NCBI GenBank assembly: GCA_017464645.1
Contig: JAFTZF010000007.1
Span: 1-48,921 of the forward strand
Length of the DNA: 48,921 bases
Source of the DNA: Lachnospiraceae bacterium
GTDB taxonomy: Bacteria; Bacillota_A; Clostridia; Lachnospirales; Lachnospiraceae
Direction of reading: 5' to 3'
How positions within the stretch are numbered: position 1 is the stretch's first letter; every line of letters starts with the position of its first letter. Shown here one piece after another: positions 17,823-25,847 of this stretch. The notes below the pieces were generated by a model, which made no database searches, was not told where the DNA came from, and worked only from the letters and a program-made list of their open reading frames with translations. A program made the position numbers and the translations under genes.

Positions 17823-18452
17823 ATGGCAGATAAAGTAATTGAGAACAACCAGGTGTCAGTAACAGGAGAAATCGTATCAGAGTTTGAATTCAGCCATGAG
17901 GTCTTCGGAGAAGGCTTTTATATGCTGAATCTGTCTGTGAAGCGGCTCAGTGATCTGGAGGATATCATTCCGGTCATGATCTCAGAGAGGCTGATCGATG
18001 TGACAGAGGATTATGTGGGAGAATATATTCGGGTCTCCGGGCAGTTCCGCTCCTATAACCGGCATGAAGAAAAGAAGAATCGTCTGGTGCTGTCCGTGTT
18101 TGCGCGGGAGCTGGAATTTATAGACGAGGAAGTGGAAAATGCAAAAACAAACCAGATATTTCTGGATGGATATATTTGTAAGGCGCCGGTCTATCGTAAG
18201 ACGCCTCTGGGCAGGGAAATCGCAGATCTTTTGCTGGCGGTAAACCGTCCTTATGGAAAATCCGACTATATCCCCTGTATCTGCTGGGGCCGAAATGCCC
18301 GGTTTGCCTCCAGCTTTGAGGTAGGCGGCCATGCTCAGATCTGGGGGCGGATCCAGAGCCGTGAGTATGTGAAAAAATTGGATGAGTACGATTCTGAGAA
18401 GCGGGTGGCCTATGAGGTTTCGGTCAGCAAGCTGGAGTACGAGGAGGGCTAA
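17823..18452 (+). CDS. Single-stranded-DNA-binding-like protein with two OB folds
   Basis: The 209-residue protein appears to be two OB-fold domains in tandem (about 10-100 and 108-207). The second has the strand pattern of bacterial SSB (IFLDGYICKAPVYRKTPLGREIADLLLAVNRP, shown only in part by residues 110-140) and CICWGRNARFA. It lacks the acidic DDDIPF-type C-terminal tail used by housekeeping SSB to recruit partners. It should therefore be an accessory SSB-like protein, perhaps binding ssDNA or RNA, not the main replicative SSB. The ATG follows AAGGGAG with about 14 nt spacing, so the exact start is a little uncertain. The next gene has its own promoter. Confidence 0.65.
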   Translation: MADKVIENNQVSVTGEIVSEFEFSHEVFGEGFYMLNLSVKRLSDLEDIIPVMISERLIDVTEDYVGEYIRVSGQFRSYNRHEEKKNRLVLSVFARELEFIDEEVENAKTNQIFLDGYICKAPVYRKTPLGREIADLLLAVNRPYGKSDYIPCICWGRNARFASSFEVGGHAQIWGRIQSREYVKKLDEYDSEKRVAYEVSVSKLEYEEG

Positions 18453-18463
18453 AATGGCCCTAC

Positions 18464-18492
18464 TTGCTTTTTCTCTCTGTTTGGTGTATAGT
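18464..18492 (+). promoter_or_regulatory. Promoter of the corrinoid adenosyltransferase gene
   Basis: TTGCTT (18464-18469), 17 bp, TATAGT (18487-18492). This gives a leader of about 90 nt, too short for a cobalamin riboswitch and without its conserved box. Confidence 0.65.
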
Positions 18493-18589
18493 GGAAGCGT
18501 ATTATACAGTACCAATATGTGCCAAAGTGATGTTTGCGGCAAAGGTGTGGCGGCACGCATGGATGCTAAGATCACAAGGGAGATTCGTT

Positions 18590-19081
18590 ATGGAACGAGA
18601 ATGGATTACTGCGTATTGCGGCGAAGGAAGAGGGAAGACAGCCGCAGCACTGGGCCAGGGTGTTCTGGCCGCAGATAAAGGGAAATCTGTGATTGTTATT
18701 CAGTTTTTAAAGGGCCGTCAGGAAAGAGAACTGAAGGTCATCAGCCGGATGGAGCCGGAGTTAAAGGTTTTCCGATTTGAGAAATTCCCCAGACAATTTA
18801 ATGAATTGACACCGGAGGAGCAGGCAGAAGAAACTGTAAATATTCGTAATGCCTTCAATTTTGCCAAGAAGGTACTGGTCACCGAGGGCTGCGATCTGCT
18901 GGTTCTGGATGAGATCCTGGGACTGCTGGATCTGGACCTGATCACTATGGAGGATATGAAGTGCCTCCTGGATGCAAAGGCAGATGCCACAGGCCTGGTA
19001 GTAACCGGTATTCATATGAAAGAAGAACTGGTACCTTATATGGATAAGGTGTACCAGCTGGATCCCATTAAGGAGTCCTGA
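18590..19081 (+). CDS. cobO: Cob(I)yrinic acid a,c-diamide adenosyltransferase (CobA/BtuR type)
   Basis: The 163-residue protein has the family P-loop GEGRGKTAAALG near its N-terminus, the IQFLKG strand and a Walker-B-like LLVLDEILG. It transfers the adenosyl group of ATP to reduced corrinoid to make adenosylcobalamin. It is slightly shorter than typical (about 170-200) because it lacks an N-terminal helix seen in enteric BtuR. I start at ATG 18590 behind AAGGGA. The open frame reaches back to 18464 but crosses the promoter, so longer starts are rejected. No other cobalamin genes are adjacent, which suggests salvage for B12-dependent enzymes elsewhere. Confidence 0.85.
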   Translation: MEREWITAYCGEGRGKTAAALGQGVLAADKGKSVIVIQFLKGRQERELKVISRMEPELKVFRFEKFPRQFNELTPEEQAEETVNIRNAFNFAKKVLVTEGCDLLVLDEILGLLDLDLITMEDMKCLLDAKADATGLVVTGIHMKEELVPYMDKVYQLDPIKES

Positions 19082-19131
19082 AAGGGCAGCAGATAAAGAA
19101 GGAGAAAGCGTACAAAAGCAGAAAATTGGCG

Positions 19132-19160
19132 TTGACAAGTGAAAATGTCTATGCTACAGT
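19132..19160 (+). promoter_or_regulatory. Promoter of the lysine-riboswitch/dapA unit
   Basis: Perfect TTGACA (19132-19137), 17 bp, TACAGT (19155-19160). The predicted start is about 7 nt before the first riboswitch helix. Confidence 0.85.
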
Positions 19161-19171
19161 AAACAAAAACA

Positions 19172-19339
19172 CAGATAGAGGTTGCGTTTTCCAAGAGTAA
19201 TCCGCCGGATATGGCAGGCATAGAAGAAAGCGGAGGAAAGGGGCGAACGCCGAAAGAAAGTATTTTCTGCAGATATTTTCTTGGGCATAGGGTGAAGAAC
19301 TCTGTGACTGTCACCGGAAGACTGGTGGGGAGCTATCGA
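19172..19339 (+). promoter_or_regulatory. Lysine riboswitch (L box) aptamer
   Basis: The leader carries the conserved L-box elements in order. The closing P1 helix pairs GATAG (19174-19178) with CTATC (19333-19337). AGAGG, the AGTAA loop-E-like motif, GGAAAGGGGCGAACGCCGAAAG, TTGGGCATAGGGTG and TGTGACTGTCACC follow in the expected order. Lysine binding should favour the terminator at 19371-19399 and shut off dapA-dapB. The 348 bp between the adenosyltransferase and dapA are fully explained by promoter, aptamer and terminator. Confidence 0.95.
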
Positions 19340-19370
19340 AAGAGAATTTTATTTTGTGTGGAAATTCTTT

Positions 19371-19399
19371 AGAGGCAGACCGACCGTCCGCCTCTTTTT
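19371..19399 (+). terminator. Riboswitch-controlled terminator before dapA
   Basis: A stem (19371-19376 with 19390-19395, extended by GAC/GTC across a mismatch) is followed by a T5 run. The upstream stretch 19339-19370 can form a competing AT-rich helix, as expected for an expression platform. Confidence 0.85.
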
Positions 19400-19429
19400 A
19401 AAATTCAGAAAACGAAAGGAGAACAAACC

Positions 19430-20326
19430 ATGGCTATTTTTAAAGGAGCTGGAGTAGCAGTTATTACCCCCATGCATGCAAACGGAGAGGTAAATTATCC
19501 GAAGCTGGCGGAGATTTTGGAGGATCAGATTGCGAAAGGAACAGATAGTATTATCATTTGCGGTACCACAGGAGAAGCATCTACCCTGACTCATGAGGAG
19601 CATCTGGATGTGATCAAATTTGCCATCGATCAGGTAAAGGGACGGATCCCGGTAATTGCAGGAACCGGTTCCAACTGTACCGAGACCGCCATTTATCTGT
19701 CTACTGAGGCGGAGAAATATGGCGCAGACGGTCTCTTGGTGGTAACTCCTTACTACAATAAAGCGACCCAGAAGGGTCTGATCGCTCACTATACCGCAGT
19801 GGCAAATTCTGTAAAACTGCCCATCATTATGTACAATGTGCCGGGTCGTACCGGCTGTAACATTCAGCCGGAGACAGCTGCATATCTGGTAAAGAATGTG
19901 GAGAATATCGTAGGTATCAAAGAGGCTTCCGGCAACATTTCTCAGGTAGCAAAGCTGATGCAGTTGACCGGTGGTCAGATTGATCTGTACTCCGGAAATG
20001 ATGACCAGATCGTACCGATCCTTTCTCTGGGTGGTCTGGGTGTTATCTCTGTACTGTCTAATGTGGCTCCCAAGGAGACCCATGATATTGTGGCAAAATG
20101 GTTTGAAGGTGATGTGGCAGAGAGCTGCCGTATCCAGCTGAAGGCCATTCCGCTCATTGACCAGCTGTTCTGCGAAGTGAACCCGATCCCTGTCAAGGCT
20201 GCCATGAATCTCATGGGCTGGGAAGCAGGTCCCTTACGGATGCCGCTGACTGAGATTGAGGATGCTCATAAGGCCAACTTAAAGGCTGCTATGAAGGACT
20301 TCGGAATCGTTCTGAAGGAAGACTAA
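19430..20326 (+). CDS. dapA: 4-hydroxy-tetrahydrodipicolinate synthase
   Basis: The 298-residue TIM-barrel lyase condenses pyruvate with aspartate semialdehyde, the first step committed to lysine and diaminopimelate. The N-terminal GTTGEASTL motif binds substrate. IMYNVPGRTG carries the catalytic Tyr, and NIVGIKEASG carries the Schiff-base Lys. The ATG follows AAAGGAG. It is controlled by the lysine riboswitch and lies 27 bp before dapB, so the pair forms one unit. Confidence 0.98.
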   Translation: MAIFKGAGVAVITPMHANGEVNYPKLAEILEDQIAKGTDSIIICGTTGEASTLTHEEHLDVIKFAIDQVKGRIPVIAGTGSNCTETAIYLSTEAEKYGADGLLVVTPYYNKATQKGLIAHYTAVANSVKLPIIMYNVPGRTGCNIQPETAAYLVKNVENIVGIKEASGNISQVAKLMQLTGGQIDLYSGNDDQIVPILSLGGLGVISVLSNVAPKETHDIVAKWFEGDVAESCRIQLKAIPLIDQLFCEVNPIPVKAAMNLMGWEAGPLRMPLTEIEDAHKANLKAAMKDFGIVLKED

Positions 20327-20353
20327 GGCAGGCACAAAAGAGGAGAAAAAATC

Positions 20354-21112
20354 ATGGTAAAGATAATTATGCATGGCTGCAACGGCCGCATGGGTCAGAT
20401 GATCGCAGGCCTGCTGAAAAATGATGAAGAGGCGCAGATCGTAGCCGGTGTGGATGCGGTGGACAGCATCAGCAATTCCTTCCCGGTGTTCGCTGATATT
20501 GGGGACTGTGATGTAGAAGCGGATGTGGTCATTGACTTTTCCAATGCAAAGGTGGCGGATCATCTGCTGGACGTATGCGCAGCGAAGCAGCTGCCTGTGG
20601 TTCTGTGTACCACAGGTCTGTCCCAGGAGCAGCTGGCCCACATGCAGGAGGTCAGCAAACAGGTGGCAGTGCTGAAATCTGCCAATATGTCGCTGGGCAT
20701 TAATCTGCTGATGAAGGTGCTGGGTGAGGTGACCCCGGTGCTGGCAGCGGCAGGCTTTGATATTGAGATCGTGGAGAAGCATCACAACCAGAAGCTGGAC
20801 GCACCCAGCGGTACAGCCCTGGCGCTGGCAGACTCCATCAATGAGGCAGCTGACAATGCATACACTTATGTGTATGACAGAAGTCAGGAGCGCAGGCTTC
20901 GTGATAAAAAGGAGCTGGGCATTTCTGCAGTGCGCGGCGGCACCATCGTGGGCGACCATGAGGTGATCTTTGCAGGTGCAGACGAAGTCATTACTTTCCA
21001 GCACACGGCTTACTCCCGCGGCGTATTCGGAAAAGGCGCTATCCAGGCAGCCAAGTTCCTGGCCGGCAAGTCCGCAGGACTGTATGACATGAGTGATGTC
21101 ATTAATCAGTAA
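20354..21112 (+). CDS. dapB: 4-hydroxy-tetrahydrodipicolinate reductase
   Basis: The 252-residue NAD(P)H-dependent reductase takes the second lysine/diaminopimelate step. The nucleotide motif GCNGRMGQMI is at the N-terminus. The signature EIVEKHHNQKLDAPSGTAL holds the catalytic His pair and Lys. RGGTIVGDHEV follows. It shares the dapA transcript and is closed by a strong terminator. Later diaminopimelate genes are not in the window. Confidence 0.98.
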   Translation: MVKIIMHGCNGRMGQMIAGLLKNDEEAQIVAGVDAVDSISNSFPVFADIGDCDVEADVVIDFSNAKVADHLLDVCAAKQLPVVLCTTGLSQEQLAHMQEVSKQVAVLKSANMSLGINLLMKVLGEVTPVLAAAGFDIEIVEKHHNQKLDAPSGTALALADSINEAADNAYTYVYDRSQERRLRDKKELGISAVRGGTIVGDHEVIFAGADEVITFQHTAYSRGVFGKGAIQAAKFLAGKSAGLYDMSDVINQ

Positions 21113-21157
21113 GTTCACAGAAAAATCACAGAATACTTTCAAAAAAAACACAAAAAT

Positions 21158-21204
21158 GGAATATCCTTGTAGAGAGCGGTTTTGTACAAGGATGTTCCTT
21201 TTTT
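21158..21204 (+). terminator. Intrinsic terminator after dapB
   Basis: A 14-bp stem (21158-21171 with 21185-21198, one G-T pair) is followed by six T. Confidence 0.9.
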
Positions 21205-21231
21205 GTTTTCCGGAACCTGTTCCTTCAAAAT
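21203..21231 (+). promoter_or_regulatory. Weak candidate promoter of the ABC gene cluster, with dyad
   Basis: TTGTTT (21203-21208), 17 bp, CAAAAT (21226-21231). A palindrome GGAACCTGTTCC (21212-21223) fills the spacer, where a repressor could bind. The -10 is poor, so this is tentative. Confidence 0.3.
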
Positions 21232-21294
21232 AAAAAAGAACGCTCCGCGGGATCGCACTGATACAAGACCAGGTTAAAAAAGGAGGAATATGAC

Positions 21295-22197
21295 GTGATA
21301 GAAGTCAAAGACCTGACGAAGCGCTATGGTTCCCGGCTGGCAGTGGACCATTTGAGCTTTCGGGTAAAGAAGGGATGTATCTACGGATTCCTGGGACCCA
21401 ATGGTGCAGGAAAGTCCACGACCATGAATATGATGACCGGTTATCTGGCATCCACAGAGGGCCAGATCATTGTGGATGGTCATGATATGTTTGAGGAGCC
21501 GGAGGCGGCTAAGAAAAGCATTGGTTACTTGCCGGAGGTTCCGCCTTTGTATCCGGATATGACGGTAAGGGAGTATCTGCAGTTTGTGGCGGAACTGAAG
21601 AAGGTTCCGAAAGCAGACCGGGAAGAGCAGATTGAAGAAATTATGGAAAAGACCTGTATCACAGAGATGGAGGATCGTCTGATCAAGCATCTGTCAAAAG
21701 GATATAAACAGAGAGTGGGATTTGCCCAGGCTTTGATTGGATATCCGCCGGTGCTGATTTTGGATGAGCCTATGGCAGGTCTGGACCCCAAGCAGATCAC
21801 GGAGATTCGTGACCTGATCCGGGAGCTGAAAAAGAATCATACCATTTTCCTGAGCTCCCACATTTTATCAGAGGTCAGCAGTGTCTGCGACCATGTATTG
21901 ATTCTTTCTCATGGCAAATTGATGGCCAGTGATACGCCGGAGAATCTGAGCCGGCAGCTGACCGGACAGGGGCAGCAGGAGCTGGTTGTAAAGGGCAGCC
22001 AGCAGGATATTGAAAAGGCCATGAAGCTGCTGGAACAGCTGCCGGATCTGGAAGTGCATCAGAATGCAGCGTCTCTGGAGGATATCTTCCTGGAGCTCAC
22101 ATCCGACCGGGCCCAAGATGAAACCGAAGAGGAAGAAACCGCAGAGTCTGAGACAGAACAGGAAGAGGAGGGACAGAGCCATGAGAGCGATCTATAA
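21295..22197 (+). CDS. ABC transporter ATP-binding protein (GldA-like)
   Basis: The 300-residue ATPase has Walker A GPNGAGKST, the signature LSKGYKQRVGFAQAL, Walker B LILDEPMAGLDP and the H-loop LSSHILSE. The C-terminal tail after about residue 215 is acidic, ending in many Glu residues. The start is GTG 21295, 8 nt after AGGAGG; an ATG at 21290 is out of frame and stops at once. Its end overlaps the permease start by 17 nt. Together with the next three genes it forms an ABC-2-type system like GldAFG. The substrate is not known. Confidence 0.88.
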   Translation: MIEVKDLTKRYGSRLAVDHLSFRVKKGCIYGFLGPNGAGKSTTMNMMTGYLASTEGQIIVDGHDMFEEPEAAKKSIGYLPEVPPLYPDMTVREYLQFVAELKKVPKADREEQIEEIMEKTCITEMEDRLIKHLSKGYKQRVGFAQALIGYPPVLILDEPMAGLDPKQITEIRDLIRELKKNHTIFLSSHILSEVSSVCDHVLILSHGKLMASDTPENLSRQLTGQGQQELVVKGSQQDIEKAMKLLEQLPDLEVHQNAASLEDIFLELTSDRAQDETEEEETAESETEQEEEGQSHESDL

Positions 22198-22888
22198 GCG
22201 AGAGGTAAAGGCGTATCTGACCTCTATGACCGGTTATATTTATATGGGTATCTTTCTGGCCTTTACAGGTCTGTATTTTACAGCCTATGGTCTGATCTCA
22301 GGATATCCTGAATTTGGTTATGTTGTTTCCAGTCTTCACATTGCATTTTTGATCCTGACCCCCATCCTCACCATGCGAAGCCTGGCCGAGGAACGGCGCC
22401 AGAAAACGGATCAGATCTTACTGACATCTCCGGTATCGCTGGGAAATGTGATTATCGGAAAATATTTGGCAATATTGACCATTTTCACCATTCCCATGTT
22501 GATCATCAGCCTGTATCCCCTGATACTGAGCAGTTTTGGTACTGTATCCATGCCCATGTCCTATACGGCAATTCTGGGAGCCTGGCTGTTTGGAGCAGCC
22601 TGCCTGGCGATCGGTTTGTTTGTGTCTTCTCTGACAGAAAATCTGGTGGTGGCAGCAGTCCTGACCTTTGGCGTCCTGTTTTTCTGTAATATGGCCAGCG
22701 GTATTTCCAATATCATTTCTGCCTCCGGCATTTTGCAGAAGGTGCTGGATGCAGTTTACATCTATGGGAAATTTACCAACTTCCTGAACGGAATTCTGGA
22801 TGTGACAGGAATTGTATATTATATTTCTGTGGCCGGATTGTTCCTGTTTTTGACAGTGCAGTCTCTGCAGAAGAGACGCTGGAGCTAA
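22181..22888 (+). CDS. ABC-2 type permease (GldF-like)
   Basis: The 235-residue integral membrane protein has about six hydrophobic segments. It starts MRAIYKREVKAYLTSMTGY, typical of ABC-2 permeases in which a cytoplasmic N-terminus precedes the first helix. The EERRQKTDQILLTSPVS stretch after helix 2 is the conserved cytoplasmic coupling region of this family. The start is ATG 22181 with GAGGAGGG upstream, inside the end of the ATPase gene, which implies translational coupling. Confidence 0.85.
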   Translation: MRAIYKREVKAYLTSMTGYIYMGIFLAFTGLYFTAYGLISGYPEFGYVVSSLHIAFLILTPILTMRSLAEERRQKTDQILLTSPVSLGNVIIGKYLAILTIFTIPMLIISLYPLILSSFGTVSMPMSYTAILGAWLFGAACLAIGLFVSSLTENLVVAAVLTFGVLFFCNMASGISNIISASGILQKVLDAVYIYGKFTNFLNGILDVTGIVYYISVAGLFLFLTVQSLQKRRWS

Positions 22889-22900
22889 GGAGGGGACGAG

Positions 22901-24322
22901 ATGTTTAAAAAGAAATTAAAAAGCGGAGCCTACAGTGTAGCTCTGGCAGTCATTGCCATTGCAGCAGTGGTTCTGATCAATATGATCGTAGGAAAGCTTC
23001 CCAGCACTTGTACCAAGCTGGATGTGAGTGACGAGAAGCTTTTTACCATGGGCGAGCAGACAGAAGAAATTGTTTCCGGAATTACCGAGGACATTACCAT
23101 TTATCTGCTGACCCAGGAGGGCGCAGAGGATTCCACACTGGTAGAACTGCTGAATCGGTATGAGGCGCTGTCTGACCATATTAAAGTGGAGACCAAGGAC
23201 CCGGTCATGTATCCGGATTTTATCGGACAGTACACGGAAACACAGCTGTCTGACAACAGCATCCTGGTAGTGGGAGAAAATCACTCCAGGGCCATTGATT
23301 ATTACGATATTTATCAGTATGAATACGACTATTACAGCTATTCCAGCACTTTGACCGGCTTTGACGGAGAGGGCCAGATAACCAGTGCCATTGCCTATGT
23401 GACATCTGAGGATATCCCGGTGATCTATGCAGTGGGCGGTCATCAGGAGATGGAACTGAGCAGCACCATGCAGGCTTCCATTGAAAAGGAAAATATGGAG
23501 GTCCGGACCTTAAATCTGCTGACCAGTGAGGCTGTTCCGGAGGATGCAAAGATCGTGCTTTTGTACGCGCCTCTGACGGATGTTTCAGAGGATGAGAAAA
23601 ATAAGCTGCTGGATTATCTGCAGGGCGGCGGCCACATGCTGTGGATCACCGGTTATACTGAAGCAGAGACACCCAATCTGGATGCACTGCTGGCGGAATA
23701 CGGACTGGAAAAACAGCCGGGGTTTGTGATCGAAGAGGATTCCAACTACCACATTCCCAATTACCCCCATTATCTGCTGCCGGATGTGGCGAGCACGGAT
23801 GTTACTGCCAATGTGGCAGGCCGCTATGTGCTGGCACCGCTGGCGCAGGGTCTGACCCAGCTGGATGAGGTGCGGGATACCATTACTATCACAGAGCTGC
23901 TGTCCACATCCCTGAATGCCTTTGCTAAAGTGGATGTAAATTCGAGCAGTATGGAGCGGGCAGAGGAAGATATTGACGGCCCCTTCGTGCTGGGAGCAGC
24001 GATCACAGAGACAGCGGGAGCCGGTACAGAAGAGACAGAAGCAGCACAAACCCGCCTGGTAATATTCTCCTCTGAATACTTACTGGATGAACAGATGGAT
24101 ACGGTAGTGTCCGGTGCAAATACGGAACTGGTAATGGGAGCTATCAGCTGGCTGTCTGACCATGAGGTGACTGTTTCTATTCCCAGCAAGAGCCTGGATG
24201 GCAGCTATCTGACAGTGACCTCAAGCTCAGCCATTTTCTGGGGATTCCTGGTGACCATTATATTACCTGTATGTCTGCTGGTTGGCGGCGGCATGGTTTG
24301 CTACACCCGGAGGAAGAAATAA
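22901..24322 (+). CDS. GldG-like ABC-associated membrane protein
   Basis: The 473-residue protein has an N-terminal membrane helix (about 8-30), a large external domain and a C-terminal membrane helix near 445-468. The middle has the GldG/IFT52-like pattern: FTMGEQTEEIVSGI, a DITIYLLTQEG strand, and AVGGHQEMELSS. In gliding Bacteroidetes GldG works with GldA and GldF. In Firmicutes the same module has no settled role. It follows the permease by 12 bp behind AAGGAGGGG. The stop codon overlaps the next ATG. Confidence 0.82.
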   Translation: MFKKKLKSGAYSVALAVIAIAAVVLINMIVGKLPSTCTKLDVSDEKLFTMGEQTEEIVSGITEDITIYLLTQEGAEDSTLVELLNRYEALSDHIKVETKDPVMYPDFIGQYTETQLSDNSILVVGENHSRAIDYYDIYQYEYDYYSYSSTLTGFDGEGQITSAIAYVTSEDIPVIYAVGGHQEMELSSTMQASIEKENMEVRTLNLLTSEAVPEDAKIVLLYAPLTDVSEDEKNKLLDYLQGGGHMLWITGYTEAETPNLDALLAEYGLEKQPGFVIEEDSNYHIPNYPHYLLPDVASTDVTANVAGRYVLAPLAQGLTQLDEVRDTITITELLSTSLNAFAKVDVNSSSMERAEEDIDGPFVLGAAITETAGAGTEETEAAQTRLVIFSSEYLLDEQMDTVVSGANTELVMGAISWLSDHEVTVSIPSKSLDGSYLTVTSSSAIFWGFLVTIILPVCLLVGGGMVCYTRRKK

Positions 24323-24927
24323 TGAAGAAGAAAAAGAAGAGTATCGGACTGCTAATCGGAATTGCCGCACTGGCGGTTCTGGCGGGCGCGTATTTTGCGG
24401 TAGGTCAGATTGATTGGGAAAAAGAAGAGACTACAGAGAGACAGATTTTTTATTCGGTGGATCCTGGCCAGGTGCAGTCCGTTCAACTGGTAAGTTCCAC
24501 CCATAATTATACGCTTGAACTGACAGAGGATGCCTGGATCTGTCCGGAGAGGCCGGAGGAAACCGTGAATCAGGCAGAGGCGGAGGTGCTGCTGGGCACC
24601 ATTGTAGAAATCGCAGCTGAGAGAGTATTGGGGGATGCGCCGGAAAGTCTTGGAAGCTATGGGCTGGAGGAGCCACAGATGCAGATCATTGTGACCCTTG
24701 AGGATGGCAGCCAGACAGAAATCAGTATCGGAAATACGGCCCAGGATGGAAATGACTATGCGATCCAGTCCCGGGATCAAGTGCTTTGTACCATTGATAC
24801 CGGTATATATGATGCCTTTTATATTCCTGTGGAAAATCTGCTTGAGGCAGAAGCGGAAGCAGAGGAGACAACCGGGGAAACGCCAGAAGACACCGAGAAT
24901 ACAGAAGAAACAGAGGAATCCGAATAG
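24322..24927 (+). CDS. DUF4340-like membrane-anchored protein
   Basis: The 201-residue protein has a poly-Lys N-terminus, one membrane helix (about 8-26) and an external domain with DUF4340-like features (DPGQVQSVQLVSS, SLGSYGLEEPQMQIIVTLEDG, SIGNTAQDGNDYAI). It ends in a Glu/Thr-rich tail. DUF4340 proteins are often encoded beside GldG-type genes. The start shares the final A of the GldG stop codon, so translation is coupled. A longer frame back to 24271 only overlaps GldG and is rejected. Confidence 0.75.
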   Translation: MKKKKKSIGLLIGIAALAVLAGAYFAVGQIDWEKEETTERQIFYSVDPGQVQSVQLVSSTHNYTLELTEDAWICPERPEETVNQAEAEVLLGTIVEIAAERVLGDAPESLGSYGLEEPQMQIIVTLEDGSQTEISIGNTAQDGNDYAIQSRDQVLCTIDTGIYDAFYIPVENLLEAEAEAEETTGETPEDTENTEETEESE

Positions 24928-24933
24928 TTTAGA

Positions 24934-24959
24934 AAGGGGAGCTCTCACGGGCTCCCCTT
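24934..24959 (+). terminator. GC-rich hairpin ending the ABC/GldG unit
   Basis: A 9-bp stem (24934-24942 with 24951-24959) with an 8-nt loop lies just after the DUF4340 stop. There is no T-run, so termination would be imperfect. Confidence 0.5.
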
Positions 24960-24964
24960 ACCCC

Positions 24965-24993
24965 TTGAGAACCCTGCACCAATATGGTAAAAT
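24965..24993 (+). promoter_or_regulatory. Promoter of the TIGR01906-like gene
   Basis: TTGAGA (24965-24970), 17 bp, TAAAAT (24988-24993). Confidence 0.65.
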
Positions 24994-25018
24994 AGTCGCA
25001 GATAAGGAGGTTGGACTC

Positions 25019-25672
25019 ATGAATACTGCAAAGAAAGTCCCCCACTGGCTGTTGGCGCTGGTGCTGACATTTTTTATCATATCGGGTTCCGTGATCTTGA
25101 CACTGGCTTTCCGGCCTCTGTACTATCACGATATCAAAGCTTTGAATATTGCGGAAAGCAGTGGGTTTTCGGAAGAAGAGATTCGGGAAAATTACGATGC
25201 ACTCATTGACTATAATATGGGCTGGGACAAGGGACGTTTGGAGTTTCCCAGCCTGCCTCAGTCTGCAGAGGGACAGATTCACTTTCAGGAAGTGAAGGAT
25301 ATTTTCGATCTGTTTAAATATCTGGGTATTGGCACACTGGTGCTGGGAGCAGCAGGCGTTGTGTGGATGGTGCGCAGGAAGGAAACGCTGTACCTGAAGT
25401 ATACGTCCATTTTGGCGGTGGCGCTGCCTGCGGTCGTAGGAGCTCTGGTGGCCATCAACTGGGACAGGGCCTTTGTACTGTTTCATGAGATTGCCTTTGA
25501 CAATGACTTCTGGCTCTTTGACCCGGCTACAGACCCGGTGATCACCATTCTTCCGGACACATTTTTCCTGCACTGTGCACTGATGATCTTAGGCGGTGTG
25601 GTACTGGGCAGTGTGGTTTGCGGAGTGCTTTACAGACGATGTAAAAAGAAAACAGATGCTGTGATACAATAG
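25019..25672 (+). CDS. TIGR01906-family integral membrane protein
   Basis: The 217-residue protein has four predicted membrane segments (about 10-32, 97-115, 127-145, 182-205). The pattern RPLYYHDI, IRENYDALIDYNM, FPSLPQSAEGQIHFQEVK and the late FDNDFWLFDPATDPVI is typical of the TIGR01906 (DUF1461) membrane family. Its biochemical role is unknown. I start at ATG 25019 behind AAGGAGG. The frame is open much further upstream, but that part only overlaps the DUF4340 gene. It is a single-gene unit with promoter and terminator. Confidence 0.8.
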   Translation: MNTAKKVPHWLLALVLTFFIISGSVILTLAFRPLYYHDIKALNIAESSGFSEEEIRENYDALIDYNMGWDKGRLEFPSLPQSAEGQIHFQEVKDIFDLFKYLGIGTLVLGAAGVVWMVRRKETLYLKYTSILAVALPAVVGALVAINWDRAFVLFHEIAFDNDFWLFDPATDPVITILPDTFFLHCALMILGGVVLGSVVCGVLYRRCKKKTDAVIQ

Positions 25673-25682
25673 ATAAAAAAGC

Positions 25683-25716
25683 GAGGAATTTCTGGTGCAG
25701 AGGTTCCTCTTTTTTT
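25683..25716 (+). terminator. Intrinsic terminator
   Basis: A 12-bp stem (25683-25694 with 25698-25709) with a 3-nt loop is followed by a T-run. Confidence 0.9.
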
Positions 25717-25739
25717 ATAAAGATTTAAGAATTGTTTCC

Positions 25740-25767
25740 TTGACTTTCCAGTAGGGCGATTTATAAT
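25740..25767 (+). promoter_or_regulatory. marR-exporter operon promoter
   Basis: TTGACT (25740-25745), 16 bp, perfect TATAAT (25762-25767). The -10 runs into the dyad at 25766-25797. Confidence 0.8.
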
Positions 25768-25797
25768 AGATAGTGCGCTATATAGTATGCTATCTAT
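25766..25797. promoter_or_regulatory. Probable MarR operator (32-bp dyad)
   Basis: ATAGATAG (25766-25773) pairs with CTATCTAT (25790-25797). The centre also matches (CTAT/ATAG at 25778-25785). The dyad starts at the -10 and covers the transcription start, as expected for an autorepressed marR gene. Confidence 0.65.
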
Positions 25798-25847
25798 TTG
25801 AAGAGGGCATATACTTTTATGGGATTAAAAAAGAAGAGGGGAAGTTT

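Noticed and set aside
18464..18589. N-terminal extension of the adenosyltransferase
   Set aside because: The extension lies over the promoter and its leader; the start behind AAGGGA gives the family N-terminus.
18493..18589. Cobalamin riboswitch before the adenosyltransferase
   Set aside because: The leader is only about 90 nt and lacks the conserved B12-box sequence and multi-stem layout.
21212..21223. GGAACCTGTTCC as a LexA box
   Set aside because: Gram-positive LexA boxes have GAAC and GTTC four bases apart; here the gap is two.
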